A DNA stretch of 52,511 bases from Collybiopsis luxurians FD-317 M1 (lineage: Eukaryota > Basidiomycota > Agaricomycetes > Agaricales > Omphalotaceae): positions 547,758 to 600,268 of the forward strand of contig KN834761.1 of NCBI GenBank assembly GCA_000827265.1, given 5' to 3'. A program made the translations under genes and the position numbers. Below, piece after piece: positions 10,880 through 22,257 of the stretch. Every line of letters starts with the position of its first letter. Within the stretch, counting starts at the first letter, position 1. The notes under the pieces are model-generated. The model ran no database searches. It was not told the origin of the DNA and saw only the letters and a list, made by a program, of their open reading frames with translations.

Positions 10880-11972
10880 ACAAAACACAAGAAGTACAAA
10901 ATATTAGTGAAGAAACCAATAGAGATACAATAGAGAGTGACAAGGATTTTGAAGAAGATGATGAGATGAAGGAATATGAGAAATTTATTACCACATACCC
11001 ATTTGAAGATGATGACAAAGTGTTATTCATCCCAAACTCTAGAACCTGTTTCAAGTTAGGCAAACAAGGAGAACACATGGAAGAAAATGTATTCACAGCA
11101 TATAAACATGTAGGTGTCAAAGTGAAACCTGTACCAACTACAATGCCTACCACTTCAAAAGTATGGCGAGCTGTACCTGAGGACCCTTTGAAGACCCTGC
11201 CCATATTACCAACTCACCTGCCTGAATTCAAACCAACAGGAAGGCTGACAGCAGAAAGACTTCCAGTGCTGGAAATTAACAAGGACAGTTATTTATCCCC
11301 AGAGGAAGAGAAGCTGTTTACCTATATAATGCCTGTTAATAATGATGCTCTGGCATTCGACAACTCTGAGTGTAGTTCCTTCAAGGATGCGTACTTCTCT
11401 CCCTATGTTATACCCACTATTTCACACCATCTGTGGGAGTTCAAGAATATTCCAATACCACCTGGCATACTCAATCAAGTTATAGAAACACTCAAAGCTA
11501 AAATTGCTGCCGGAGTTTATGAGCCGAGTGAATTGTCCTATTGATCTAAATGGTTTTGTGTGATGAAGAAGAGCAGAAAGATCTGGATTGTACATGACCT
11601 TCAACCCCTGAACAAAGTTACTATTTGCGATGCTGGTATGCTGCCTATACTGGATGACTTCATAGAAAGATTTGCAGGATGTGCAATTTATACTGTCTTT
11701 GACTTGTTTTCTGGATTCAATGCAAGAAAGATAGTGCCAGGATCAAGGGAAATGACTGCATTCATGATGCCATTGGGATTACTACAGATTACTGCTTTAC
11801 TGCAGGGATTTACAAACTCGCCTGTGGAGTTCCAGAAGAGTATGGTATTTGTCATTCAAGATGAAATCCCCCAAGTTGCAAATATTTTCATTGAAAATCT
11901 AGCTATCAAGGGTCCACCTACTGAGTATCGGGATGAAAACAGAGAACCAGAAACAATTCCTGAGAACAGGGG
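10880..11972 (+). pseudogene. Ty3/gypsy pol, N-terminal RT half
   Basis: An open stretch from 10966 to 11544 carries the protease-RT linker with VGVKVKPVPTTMP and PEFKPTGRLTAERL, then IPIPPGILNQVIETLKAKI. After one stop (TGA in place of an expected Arg or Ser at 11542-11544) it continues at 11560-11972 with WIVHDLQPLNKVTI, TVFDLFSGFNAR, and GPPTEYRDENREPETIPENR. The consensus YxDD region is degenerate (FIENLAIKGPP). Coding similarity stops at 11972, where the LTR begins. The continuation expected next (starting around RQFxWEHAQDV) is the first thing seen in the minus-strand fragment at 10760. Confidence 0.8.
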
Positions 11973-12667
11973 TGTTAGGACCTTTACTACCTTTGTTGTT
12001 AGAAGCTTGTAGCAGGTTCAATGAATAGAAAGTATGTTATTATACCACAGCCGAGACAGAATATGTGATGGGGAGTCGCTACATATGACAGGTGAACGAG
12101 TCCTGTACGGTTTTGGTATTGGATGTGGAGGAATGATCCTCGAGTGTCGAATAATAAATCTAGTAGCTCGGTGCAACTAGAAATAGTATATCGAAAGAAC
12201 TCATTAAGATGGTATTAATGAGGGTTGACTCAGGAGGTTCGTGACTCGGTGTCTGTTTACCCTACGAGATGGAATATTCGAAAGGCTATGGCAGTCAAAT
12301 AATCTTGTTGATCAGTTCAACAAGTGAGAGGTAGATATGCCAGTGACTCGGTGTCAATGGGGTTTGCTCGACTTGGTGTTAAGCAGAATAATATTAAAGA
12401 CTAGTGAACAAGAGAACAGAAACAACACAGGTCAAGATAGTTCAGGTAATAACAGCATTATCATGAGAGATGTAGGTACAAGGCTTTTATACTCTGCGGG
12501 GAGGCATGTGGTCTTGTGAATAGAAGTTTGGAATGAGTAACTGGTTAGTTCGCCTTGCAAAATGCGTGTCAGATTTGGAGAGCCAAATTGATTGGTAAGA
12601 CTATTATCGAGTCATGTGGTGAGTGTACTGGTTGGAAAGAGCAGAAAAATTAGTGTAGGGCATAACA
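11973..12667 (+). mobile_element. Orphan LTR (copy 1)
   Basis: The 695-bp sequence starts TGTTAGGACC and ends GCATAACA, giving perfect TGTTA/TAACA ends. It aligns end to end with the reverse complement of 21558-22257. A TATA-like GGCTTTTATACTC lies near 12480. The flanks (AGGGG and AAGAG) do not form a convincing target duplication, so one side was probably rearranged. No internal region of this LTR family is present in the window. Confidence 0.8.
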
Positions 12668-13116
12668 AAGAGCAAATTCAGCAGTAAAATTGGTAGCTGA
12701 GTAGACAGCAAAATTGGTAACAGAGTTGGGAGCATAGTTGGAACCTGCTAAAAATACAATATAAACAATTCAGCAGGTTATAGCAGTACAAATTCATTAA
12801 TTGTCCATGTCATTGGCACAGTTGCTGATGAATCAAATTGCAGTGTTGAGGATCATCAAAATGACTTGAAGCATATTGTCCTTCTGATTCAGGGTCCTCC
12901 TCCAGGCAGGATTGTGGGCTGCTGTTTTCTGGGAGCAATTCCATTGGTTGATGTAATTGGAGTGTGCACATTGTCAGTGAATGGTTTGAGCCAATTTGGT
13001 AATTCTGTTGCCTTGGCATCGCATTGGTATGGTTTAGATCCTTGGGTCCTTCCTTGGTCTCATCTTCTTTCTTCTCCAGCTCCCTTCTTTGTTGTCAGTA
13101 TCATTCAAGGCAGGTG
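12668..13116. other. No gene recognised
   Basis: AT-rich, non-coding-looking sequence between the orphan LTR and the MITE. A few short stretches repeat AAAATTGGTA. Nothing supportable was seen. Confidence 0.5.
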
Positions 13117-13331
13117 CATCAGGAAAAATGCCCTGGGCCCAGGCTTCCCAAAGATCTCTAGAGACACCCCCTAATTCCTAGGGATTCCCAGGGACCCTGA
13201 AAGATCCCAGAGCAATCTCAAAGCTCCAAAAGACTCTAGGAGGGATCTGAGAGATTCCTGGGATCCCTAGGATTTTGGGGGTGTCTCCAGAGACCTCTGG
13301 GCAGCCTAGGCAAAAGGTAATTTTCCTGATG
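13117..13331. mobile_element. MITE of the CATCAGGAAAA family, copy 1
   Basis: The 215-bp element begins CATCAGGAAAAATGCCC and ends with the reverse complement ATTTTCCTGATG. Inverted arms of about 60 bp share GAGACACCCCC in the inner half. It is flanked on both sides by TG (13115-13116 and 13332-13333). It shares termini and arm sequence with 20177-20410. The interior is made of CCCAGGGAT-like words. Confidence 0.75.
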
Positions 13332-13494
13332 TGGAAACATTTGGGAAAGAGTGTCAGAGGTAGAAGAAGGTGGTAGACAAAGAGCTGGTGGTGGTTTTGG
13401 AGGCAGAGGGATGGATATAGGTGATTGTAAAAGAGAGATAGACAATCGAGTAGGGGATGAAACAATTTTTTGGTTGTACTATCCAGAGACAAGA

Positions 13495-14951
13495 TCAAAT
13501 TGATTGGTAATTGCATGCTACACTAAGAGTGAGTACAGGGAATGATATAAAAGAAAAAGTAGAACTCACTATCTCTGAGCCATTAGATTCCTCAGCATCC
13601 TCCTCCCTCTGAGTAGCTAACTTTGAAAGCCTCTTAGAGATTTCATTTGCTACAAAAATTCTTATTAGAAAGTTTTTGCAACCATTTGGGAGGGAGCTTA
13701 CCAGGAACAGGTGGCACAGTGACAGCATTTTGGCATTCAGAAGAGGCCCATGTAGTAGGAGGTGGAATTGGTGTGGCAGGACAAATAGTAGGCAGCAGAA
13801 ACAGCATTGGTGGATGAATTCCAGGTGGAGAGAGAGTGGTTGGAAATCAAGTTCCCAATGTATTGAGCCAGTTACAAAGGGAGTCAATGGGGTAGGCACA
13901 AATAATAGGATCATTTCCCTCAGGAGTGAGGTACTTCTTGAAGTCATAACTGTATTTTCAACAATAATGCTGGACTAGTGGCATTATGTTAATACTGTCT
14001 CCTGCAGGCAAGGGTTGGAGAGAGCAGTAGTTGAAGTCCTCATAGGTCATTCTATGGGATGCATTCAGTTCAATGAGAAGGCTGTCCCTTGTTGGCAGAG
14101 AGGGGATGATGACAATCCAGAGCAGTAACAGAATGACCAATCTTCTTGACATAGTTCTGCCAGAAGAAAGGTTGGGTGCAGGGAAGAGGTGGATGCAGGA
14201 AGGGGAGAAATCCTTCATTGACAAGGTAAGTGAGACCAAGAACATCAGGGAGCATGCGATGAAGTAGGCCTTCAAAAACTAAAGCAAGGGCGTAGTCACC
14301 GTGTTTGCATGTAAGTGTCACCATGGTGATGAGGAGCTGGGCCTCATGTTTGGTGAGCATGGGGTTAACAGATAGATGGGGAGACAGGCATTCCGCAGCA
14401 TCATTGAACTTGTCCAGGATTTCATAGTGGTAGTTTTGGCAAACAATAAACTCACAGCTGTCACAAATTGCAGCACAAAGTTCCATCTTCAAAGCTTGAG
14501 CATGCATCCTTTGCATATACTAAAGCCCTGCTTGCTCAGGATCTGCTCCCAAACAGCATGCAAAATTCTGATAATGAGGCATTTGAGTTAGTGGACTGAG
14601 AATTAAGGTGAGAGAAAGGTGAGATGCCAGGTTGAGTTGCAGTTCCAGTCTAATTTGTTGTTCTGATGGTACAGTGTTATATACAATTTCTCTAACTTGG
14701 GTAGAGGTGTGGATGAACTGTTTGGTAGCATGAGCAAGTGGAATGATTTGTTCAGAAAATATTGGGATCAATTCGTAGGTTTGGAAAATTTGATACCTGA
14801 TGAAAATGTACATCATATATACTATACATAAAATATGTACAAGTTCAATACTACTACTACTATACAAGTACAATAGCTCACTATATACAGTAGAATAGAG
14901 TACAGTAATATATAAAGATATATTATTTTTACTTATTAACCCTTTATGCAA
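13495..14951 (-). pseudogene. Decayed unknown ORF
   Basis: On the minus strand, open stretches at 14520-14951, 14070-14516, 13958-14275 and 13495-13947 follow one another with single stops or frame changes. The join at about 14518 is a stop only (QAGL, stop, YMQRMHAQALKM). Readable landmarks are MELCAAICDSCEFIVCQNY and TKHEAQLLITMVTLTCKHGDY. I do not recognise a domain. The location among transposons and the broken frame suggest a transposon-borne gene or a decayed host gene. Confidence 0.35.
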
Positions 14952-15015
14952 CCTGGGGTAACCTCAGGTAACCTGAGCCAACCTGAGCCAACCTGGCGCA
15001 ACCTGAGACAACCTA
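14941..15015. repeat. AACCTGAGCC-type minisatellite
   Basis: About seven imperfect 10-11-bp units of the form AACCTGAGCC or AACCTGGGGT stand head to tail, and looser AACCTAG units continue to about 15055. No gene overlaps the core convincingly. Confidence 0.65.
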
Positions 15016-15131
15016 GGATATAGGGGTTGGACTGTGGAAACCTAGATAACCTAAGTACTTGAAGTGTCCTATGCTTCTTAGGTTTCTTGAGGTTGTTATA
15101 ATTTAACCCCAAGCTCAAGCTATTTTTCCTG

Positions 15132-15692
15132 ATGCAATCCCATCTATTGACTCCTTATCCCTCCCTTATTGAAACTCATTGTCATGATCAATGCAAAATC
15201 CCCTATCCCCCTGCTATGCTGGTTGCCTCAATTGCAGGCATGGAGTCCTTTATTAACCATGCTCAAAATACCATTCATAGTCTTCAATCCTCCTTCCATC
15301 AGGCTCACTCTTCTGCCACATCTTTTCCCTTCCTTGATGCCCTATTGTTTGCTCCTGAGTCAGAAGACCAAGATATTCAAATGGATCTGATAGCAACCTC
15401 CTGAAGTATGGATACTTCTGAGCAGGCTATAGCTGAGAAAGACTGGTACAGGTATGCTCCAGAGGAGGGAGATCAGGACAGTATGGATGTTCAGGAAGGT
15501 GAGGTTGCAGGAGGCAGGGTGGATAGTTCTCTGGGACATTGTTCTATCACATCTTTCAATGCTGAAGGCATTGATGATGCTGTGGGTGAAGGTGTCATGC
15601 CACAGGAGGTGGATGCTGGGAATGAGGAGGGAGGGGATGACTTTAACATGGACCATGAGCTAGACCAGGTAGTTGCTGCTCATTCCTTGTGA
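15132..15692 (+). pseudogene. Acidic unknown ORF with one internal stop
   Basis: Two same-strand open stretches (15132-15404 and 15408-15692) are in the same frame and separated only by a TGA at 15402-15404. Read through, they give about 185 residues with an acidic C-terminal half containing EEGDQDSMDVQEGEVAGG and NEEGGDDFNMDHELDQVV. No domain is recognised. A gag-like or transposon accessory protein is possible but unproven. Confidence 0.35.
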
Positions 15693-16250
15693 TTTTTCTC
15701 TCTCCTCATTCTGCCATAGACTTCTCCCTCCTACACATACAACTCCATTCTCAATGGCACAATGACTCCTTCCTTCCCTGCTTATTCTCCCTCTTCCAAT
15801 GATGTCCTTCCTACTGTCATCTGAGTTGAAGGTGACAAGATCTCCTGTATGATCTGCAAAGACCATTGACCTACAAATTGGTTTCCAACACCTTCAAAGA
15901 GGAGTATTGGCCTGACATAGATTGCCCTTTCCTTGAACCTCATGAAATTGGACAACTTTGGTATCTGGAAGAATAGATATGCCTACAGGGTATTGATCAG
16001 CTTCTTTTCCAGGTTTCTTGTACTGTACTCTATGTATTTGATAACTCTTGGCTTGTTGTGTCAGTAACCTTTTGAACCTACTATCTTGTATGTATATATC
16101 AACAAAAAAGTTATTAGATTTTATTTTATATGAAAAAATGAATTGCTTATACTATGACTTTTGTTTTTGATTTAAGTTTCAGGCCTTTGATACTGTAAGT
16201 ATCACTTGAATAACACAAAATGTAATAGAAAAGGAAAAAAGTCCAAAAGT
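15693..16250. other. No gene recognised
   Basis: AT-rich sequence with short open stretches only. A possible coding remnant near 15830-15960 contains a CMICKDH cysteine-histidine pattern but is too short to assign. Confidence 0.4.
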
Positions 16251-16251
16251 T

Positions 16252-16345
16252 AAAAAGTTGAAAAGTTGAAAAGTTGAAAAGTTGAAAAGTTGAAAAGTTG
16301 AAAAAGGAACAAGAGTTGGAAGGAAAGTTAAAAAGTTGAAAGAGG
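16252..16345. repeat. (GAAAAGTT)n simple repeat
   Basis: Six to seven perfect 8-bp GAAAAGTT units occur at about 16252-16305. After a GGAACAAGAG spacer, one more degenerate unit follows at 16325-16342. The array lies just downstream of the minus-strand gypsy element. Confidence 0.85.
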
Positions 16346-16499
16346 AACAAGAGTGGAAAGGTTACTTTACCCCCCTTCTTAAACTCAAGTTCCTGTTTCA
16401 ATTGAATTGTTCCATTTCATGCTAAAACTCTTCCTCTTCTTCATCTTGTTGGGCCATTCATTCAAGTTGTGCAATGTGTTCCAGAAGGAGTTTGTGCTT

Positions 16500-16690
16500 G
16501 CAGTTATGTCCTGCATGCCACTCCTTGATCAGTTCTACCCTTCCCATCATGCTTTCCCAATCTATCCACAAGTTATAATTCTCTCCATATCCTTTCCATT
16601 TTATTATGTATTCGATTTCTGTGTTTCATCCTCTGATAGATCTACTATCTAGTATTTTCTCAACCTTGTATTCCAGTTCTCCTTGAATTT
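16500..16690 (-). pseudogene. C-terminal chromodomain of gypsy element D
   Basis: The minus strand encodes a stretch starting with LEYKVEKILDSRSI and continuing, after one stop, with EYIIKWKGYGENYNLWIDW, then VELIKEWHAG. This is the chromodomain pattern (aromatic cage around the YKVEKIL and WKGY segments). Such domains guide integration toward marked chromatin. The internal TGA stands where an arginine would be expected. Confidence 0.75.
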
Positions 16691-17077
16691 GGATGGGTGG
16701 AGGTGATAGAACCCATTGGTACAGATTAGGGTAGTGTGATTGTAGTCAATCAACATGGAATACATTGTAGATCTTCAGTAACTCCCCCAGAAGGTTTAGA
16801 CAGTAGGTGTGTGTTCTGATTCACTCCAGAATGGTATAAGGACCAGTCCATTTGTGATCCAGCTTCTTGATGGGCTTCCTTGTTCATATATTGTCCATAT
16901 TAAGCTACACCTACTGCCCTTTCTCCCAATCTGGTGGTACTTCCCTTTTTTGATTATAATTATGCCCTGCATTCTCTTGTGCAATTCAAATTCATTTCTT
17001 CAAATACTCTTGTAGGCTGCTCAAATCCTTAATAAAGCTATTTGCCTCAGATTCCCTTGCATCTGGCCAGTTGATTG

Positions 17078-17539
17078 TTAAACATGGGTAATATCCTTTA
17101 TTTGCAAAGATGGAGTCACTCCTGTTGCTGTATGAGAGGTATAATTATAGACAGATTCAGCTAGCAGAAGTAGATCCCAATTGTCTTGATCATATGAACA
17201 GTAAATTTGTAGGTAATTTTCAAGGGATTGGTTGGTACATTCCATCTGTCCATCAGTTTGTGGGTGGTATGCTGTGGATAATTTTGCTTCTATACCTAAA
17301 GCTTTACAGAGTTCTTTCCAGAATTGAGATATGAATAGACTTCCACAATCAGAAACTATATTGACCAGAAGGCCATGTTTTGAGAATACATGTTGTATAA
17401 AAAGGGTGGCAAATTTGGCAGCATCATCCATCATGTGGCAAGGGATGTAAATTGCTTGTTTTGTTAAACAATCTACCACCACCAGAATGGCATCAAACTC
17501 TTCTTCTCCAGCTTTTGGAAGTTGCACTATATGGTCCAT
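17078..17539 (-). pseudogene. Integrase core of gypsy element D
   Basis: The 153-residue open stretch carries DAILVVVDCLTKQAIYIPC, then IVSDCGSLFISQFW and the conserved STAYHPQTDGQMECTNQSLE. The DDE acids are seen in VVVD, SDCG and the late glutamate of the ME/TNQ block. The usual SDRGS motif reads SDCGS. The zinc finger lies upstream (about 17620-17800) with a histidine-rich HDHPLQGHPGEQKT. The end at 17078 leads, through frame breaks, to the chromodomain. Confidence 0.8.
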
Positions 17540-18037
17540 AGAGATTGAGCTCCAAGGTCATTCACCAGTCAGAAGGGGTTTTAAGTTGCCATATGGTTTG
17601 TTCTGTCTAGTGTTTGTGCAAATAAAGGGATGACAGCTTTGCACATACAAATGAATATTTCTTGAACTATTTGTCCAAAAGAAGACTTGGTTTACAATTT
17701 TCCTAGTTTTCTGCTCTCCTGGGTGTCCTTGCAGGGGATGATCATGGTATGCAGCAAGTATGTCTCTCCATAGTGTCTCATGGTCTGGAACATATATCCT
17801 TCCCTTTCATTTTAGTAGCCTGTCTTGAAACTCAAACTGAGAATTGTCTTCTGTCTCTATTGTCTTCCATGCATTGCCAATATATTTGTCCTGTGGAGCA
17901 TCTCATACTTGTGCTATTAATAGTTCTTCATTCATAATAATGCTAGCATTTAATTGTTCTGGAAGGATAAGTATCTGTTCCCTTCTGGAGTTTGCCATGT
18001 TACACTCTGCTCCTTTTTTTGGGTACACATTGGAACA

Positions 18038-19090
18038 TCAGGTCAGTGCATCAGGCTTGGACCCTAAGGTACCTGGACAAGAATTGATATGAAAATCATA
18101 TCCTGACAGGGACTTTGACTGTTGTGCTTGCCATGCAGAAAGCCATTTTGTAGTAGTGAAGTACTGAAGATTATTGTAGTCAGAGTATACTTGAATTACA
18201 AAACAAGATCCTTCACAATAAGCTCTCCAGATCTTGAAACCATCTACAATTGCAAGCAGTTCCTTGTCATAAATGTTATAGTTCATTTCTGCTTGGATCA
18301 TAGTTTGCATATGAAATGCAACAGGGTGCAGTTCTCCCATACTAGGATTGAGTTGCAAAAGGATTCCTGCAATAGCCCAGTCAGATGCATCACACTCTAG
18401 GATAATCAGAAGATCTGGATCAAAATGTGCAAGGACTGGGGCTTGGACAAAGGCTTGTTTTAACAATTCAAATGTGTTCTTCTGCAACAAGGTCATCAGT
18501 ACCTTAGTTATCCCAGAATACTTGTTGATAAACTGTCTATAAAAATTAGCAAACCCAAGGAAAGATTGAAGATCTTTGACCACTTTAGGCCTGGGCCAAT
18601 TGAGGATTGCTTTTACCTTTTCAGGATCCATTGACACTCCCATTGAGCTAATGATAACACCCAAGTATTCCACTGTGTCTATATGAAAACTACACTTCTC
18701 CAGCTTCACATGTAAGTGGTTTGCACACAACCTCTCCAATACTTTTTGAACATGTTCTGTATGCAATTCTTCATCCATTGAGTAGATAAGGATGTCATCC
18801 AAATAGATTACTATGCACACATCCACCATATCATGGAAAATGTTGTTCATAAAAAACTGGAATGCAGAAGGAGCATTTGTTAATCCAAAGGGCATTACCA
18901 AATATTCATATACTCTGTAATGAGTTTGAAATGCCATTTTCCATTCATGACCATCTGCAACACAAACATTGTTGTATCCTGCTTGCAGGTCAATTTTCAT
19001 GAAGACTTTGACCTTGTTCTGATCACAGGAAGGGAATAACAGTTGTTCTGAGTGATTCTGTTGAGAGCTCAGTAATCCATGCAAAGACAT
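18038..19090 (-). pseudogene. Reverse transcriptase-RNase H of gypsy element D
   Basis: This is the longest uninterrupted pol piece (350 residues). RT motifs include KIDLQAGYNNV (residues about 32-42), MPFGLTNAPSAFQ (66-78) and the catalytic IYLDDILIY (95-103), then FLGFANFYRQFI. An RNase H part follows with ECDASDWAIAGILLQ and YDKELLAIVDGFK. The apparent ATG at 19090 is not the true start: coding continues upstream through two stops (19069-19071 in another frame and 19150-19152), both TGA where Arg is expected. The catalytic residues are therefore intact but the polyprotein is broken. Confidence 0.85.
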
Positions 19091-19149
19091 AGCAATCCTT
19101 CTTTTTTCTTTACAAAAAGGACCAGAGCACCTGCTGGTAAGCTAGAAGA

Positions 19150-19527
19150 TCAGATGAACCCTTTCCCCAACATGTCATTAATATACTCCTTGAGCAACTT
19201 TAATTCTACTTCTGACATGTTGTATAGCTTCCTGATAGGAGGCATAGTGTCTCCTTCTGTCTCAATATGGATATCATATAGACAATGCAGTGGAAGTTCT
19301 TTCACTTCTCCTGGTGAGAAAATGTCAAGATAATCTTGATATTGGGGAGGAACATGCTTCTTGAGCTCCTCCCTTTTCTTCCTTTTCTCCTCTTCTTTCT
19401 CATTTTCAGAAAGAGGGTCCTTCACTTCCACTGCCTGCAATGTCTCAACTTCTTCCATTGTACCCTGAATCAATGGTTTGATATGAACAATATAGGCTGG
19501 TATTCTGTTGCATAACAATGAATCCAT
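19150..19527 (-). pseudogene. RT N-terminal region of gypsy element D
   Basis: The 125-residue open stretch has a charged linker (EKEEEKRKKREELKKH) followed by PPQYQDYLDIFSPGEVKELP and MSEVELKLLKEYINDML, ending GKGFI before a TGA. This is the conserved start of chromovirus RT. It joins directly to the RT block that follows, across the stop at 19150-19152. Confidence 0.8.
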
Positions 19528-20176
19528 TGCAGCTGCACCAATGATACTAATATGCTTTTCTTGTATTTCCAGGTTAGACTTTCATTGTACAGTCACTTGT
19601 TTTGACTGAACTTTAGTCCCTCATTGAGTCCTGTTCTTCTGTTATTGCAGAGCTGGTGTACAAAGGATCTTTAACACTTGTTCTGGAACAGGTTTTATAT
19701 CAGAAGCTGGGTGAAGACCCCTTGTTCATTTCTGTATCCATCATCAAGTTTGTTTATATAAAGGGAGTTTGGAGGTACAGTCTTCAGAATGTGCTATCCA
19801 TGCTTTTAGCACCCTTTCAGAGTAACCATGTTTAGCATCATTGATATGATACTCCTTCCTCCACTTATCCAAATCATCATTATAACCCCACATCCATTCA
19901 GTGTATAATAGCCAGTCATTTATTCCAAGTACAATCAGATTCTCAGACAGCTGTTCTGAATGTTTTGTTTCTTCTTTTACATCCACTCCTTCTCCTATTA
20001 CAACAGTGGCATCCAATCCTTCTGTCTCTATATTCCCATTATCCTGTTTTTTCCCTACCCCCCTTCTAGCTTACTCTTGTGTAATGTCTTCCTTGCACGC
20101 TATTCCTTCTGCTATTGCAGCAGAGATATGCATGTTTCTTTCCTGAAATGTAAGGGACAAATCAGCCCAGTTTATA

Positions 20177-20410
20177 CATCAGGAAAAAGTCCCCTAAGTC
20201 CAGGTTGCCCAGAGATACCCCCCAAATCTTGGACAGTCTCAGAATTCCTGGGCTCCTTGAGAGCCCTGAGGTCACTTGAAATCATCCTCAGGGTTCCCCA
20301 GGATACTCTCAGGGTTCTCAGGCATCCCAGGGATTCTGAGGGATCCTGAGGCTATTCAGGATTTGGGAGGTATCTCTGGGCAACCTGGACTTAAGAGAAT
20401 TTTCCTGATG
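20177..20410. mobile_element. MITE of the CATCAGGAAAA family, copy 2
   Basis: The 234-bp element has arms of about 50 bp that are nearly perfect inverted repeats (CATCAGGAAAA, then AAGTCCAGGTTGCCCAGAGA). It is flanked by TA on both sides (20175-20176 and 20411-20412). It sits inside the protease-RT interval of gypsy element D, so it inserted after that element did. Confidence 0.85.
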
Positions 20411-20528
20411 TATCAGGATTGTATTCCTGAAGCCATGGTAATCCCAATACAATTGGTGCCATAGGGTGTAGTCATGTGATTAGAAATTTGACTAAATGGA
20501 TTGTGCTGTTGGTGAAACTAATAGAATC

Positions 20529-20759
20529 TCAGAAGGAGTTTGTTGTTCCACCAGCCAACATAGGTTTCCCATTGAAGAGCTCTAATGGTGTAGGATGCTC
20601 TAGCTGCAAAATGTTATGAGGGAATTTCTTTGCAAGAGACCAATCAATGAATAATCTTGTTGTGCTTGAGTCTATAAGAGTATTGTAACTAACATTGTCA
20701 TCAATATCAGACAAAGGTAAATGAGTACAAACTATGATTCTTTGCAAGAGACCAATCAA
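20529..20759 (-). pseudogene. Retropepsin fragment of gypsy element D
   Basis: The stretch encodes LPLSDIDDNVSYNTLIDSSTT, where LIDS(S)T corresponds to the catalytic LIDSG motif of retroviral-type aspartic proteases (here Gly is Ser). It ends with ELFNGKPMLAGG. A closely similar protease segment (LPLSDVDDNVSYYTLIDSG) is present on the plus strand at about 21130-21190, showing that elements C and D belong to related lineages. Confidence 0.7.
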
Positions 20760-21557
20760 TGAACAATCTCATTGTGTGCAAACCTGGAAAATTTAAATCC
20801 TCCAAAAGAACAGTTGTCCAGTAATTCAACTCATGGAAAAGATACTTTTAGTGAGAACAAAGATTGAGAAAGATTGAGGGCCACCATCTTTACTGTTGAA
20901 GGGATACAAGACCCACCAAATGAAGATGGCCTTTGGAATGTAGAAGGGCTGGAGAATCAGAGTACCGATCAGTTGGGAAATGGTCAGCAGGCTCTGACTG
21001 GGAACTAGGAGCAAATTTCAGTCCTGCAGATATTGCTCTGGTAATAGATAGAGCCACCTTTGCTGGACAAAAGGATCTCCTGGCTCATCTTTCTTCTCAT
21101 TTGAATAACTCTTTTATAGTTTCTACTTGTTTACCTTTGTCTGATGTTGATGACAATGTTAGTTATTATACTCTTATAGATTCAGGCAAGCATCAATTTT
21201 TACTAAGGTTGATCTATGGTGGGGCTATAACAATGTCCGTATCCATGAAGGAGATGAATGTGAATGACATACTGGGTGATCTAATCTGTAAAGGAAAGGT
21301 CATGGTGTATTTAGATGATATCCATATTTTTGGCAATGACAAGAAGGAACACAGAGAAATTGTTCAAGAAGTGCTGCAAAGGCTTTGAGACAATGGTCTC
21401 TATGCAAAAGCTGAGAAGTACTTCTTTGAAAAAGATAGCATTGAATATCTTGGCATGATTATTTCTAAAGGACATGTAGAGATGGATCCAAAGAAGTTAG
21501 CTGGAGTTCTAGAGTGGCCTGTACCAACTAAGGTTAAACATGTACAAGCATTCTTAG

Positions 21558-22257
21558 TATTATGCCCCCAATTCATTTTCTTCACTCTTTGTAACCCATC
21601 CACTTACCATACCTCTCGATAACTGATGTATCATTTGGTCCCATATGGTTGAGTCTTGTTATGCATACTGCAAGGCAAACCAATTAATTACTTCTACTGT
21701 CTCATACCCACAAGGCCTCATGTCCTCCTGCAGGAGTATAAAAGCCTTGTACCTACATCTCTCATGATAATGCTGTTATTACCTGAACCATCTTGATCTG
21801 TGTTGTTTCTGTCTTCTTGTTCACTAGATTCTAATACTATTCTGCTTAACACTGAGTCAAGCAAACCCCATTGACACTGAGTCACTGGCCCATCTCCCTC
21901 TCACTTGTTGAACTGATCAACAAGACTATTCATCTGCCATAGTCCTTGGAATACTCTGTCTTGTAAGGTAAACGGACACCAAGTCATAAATCTTTCGAGT
22001 CAACTCTTGTTAATACTGTCTTAACAAGTTCTTCTGACTCTCAATCTCTAGTTGCACTGAGCTACTAGGCTTGACAGCCAACACCTGAGGAACACTCCTC
22101 TCAAATTAATATACAAACTGTACAGGACTCATTCACCTGTCATACATAGTGACTCCCCATTGCATATTCTGTCTCAGCTGTGCCATAATAAAATACTTTC
22201 CTATTCACTGAACCTACTACAAGCTTCTAACAATGAAAGGTAGCAAAGGTCCTAACA
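21558..22257 (-). mobile_element. Solo LTR (copy 2) nested in element C
   Basis: The 700-bp sequence is the reverse complement of the 11973-12667 LTR along its whole length. It is bordered by perfect 5-bp CTTAG repeats (21553-21557 and 22258-22262). One end reads TGTTAGG; the other has decayed to CATAATA. Removing it rejoins the RT reading frame of element C (QAFL to DFANFY), so this is a clean insertion followed by LTR-LTR recombination. Confidence 0.92.

Larger units (their letters stand above)
16380..20760 (-). mobile_element. Chromodomain Ty3/gypsy element D (minus strand), LTRs not found
   Basis: Minus-strand order is protease (20529-20759), a fragment at 19744-20016, the RT N-terminus (19150-19527), RT plus RNase H (18038-19090), the integrase finger (about 17620-17800), the integrase core (17078-17539), and a chromodomain (about 16500-16680). 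A purine-rich AAGAAGGGGGGTAAAG at about 16366-16381 may be the polypurine tract. The element is cut by stops and by the MITE at 20177-20410. No matching LTR pair was found at its ends. Confidence 0.85.

Noticed and set aside
16147..16401. Minus-strand frame with repeated FNFSTFQL
   Set aside because: It translates the GAAAAGTT simple repeat.
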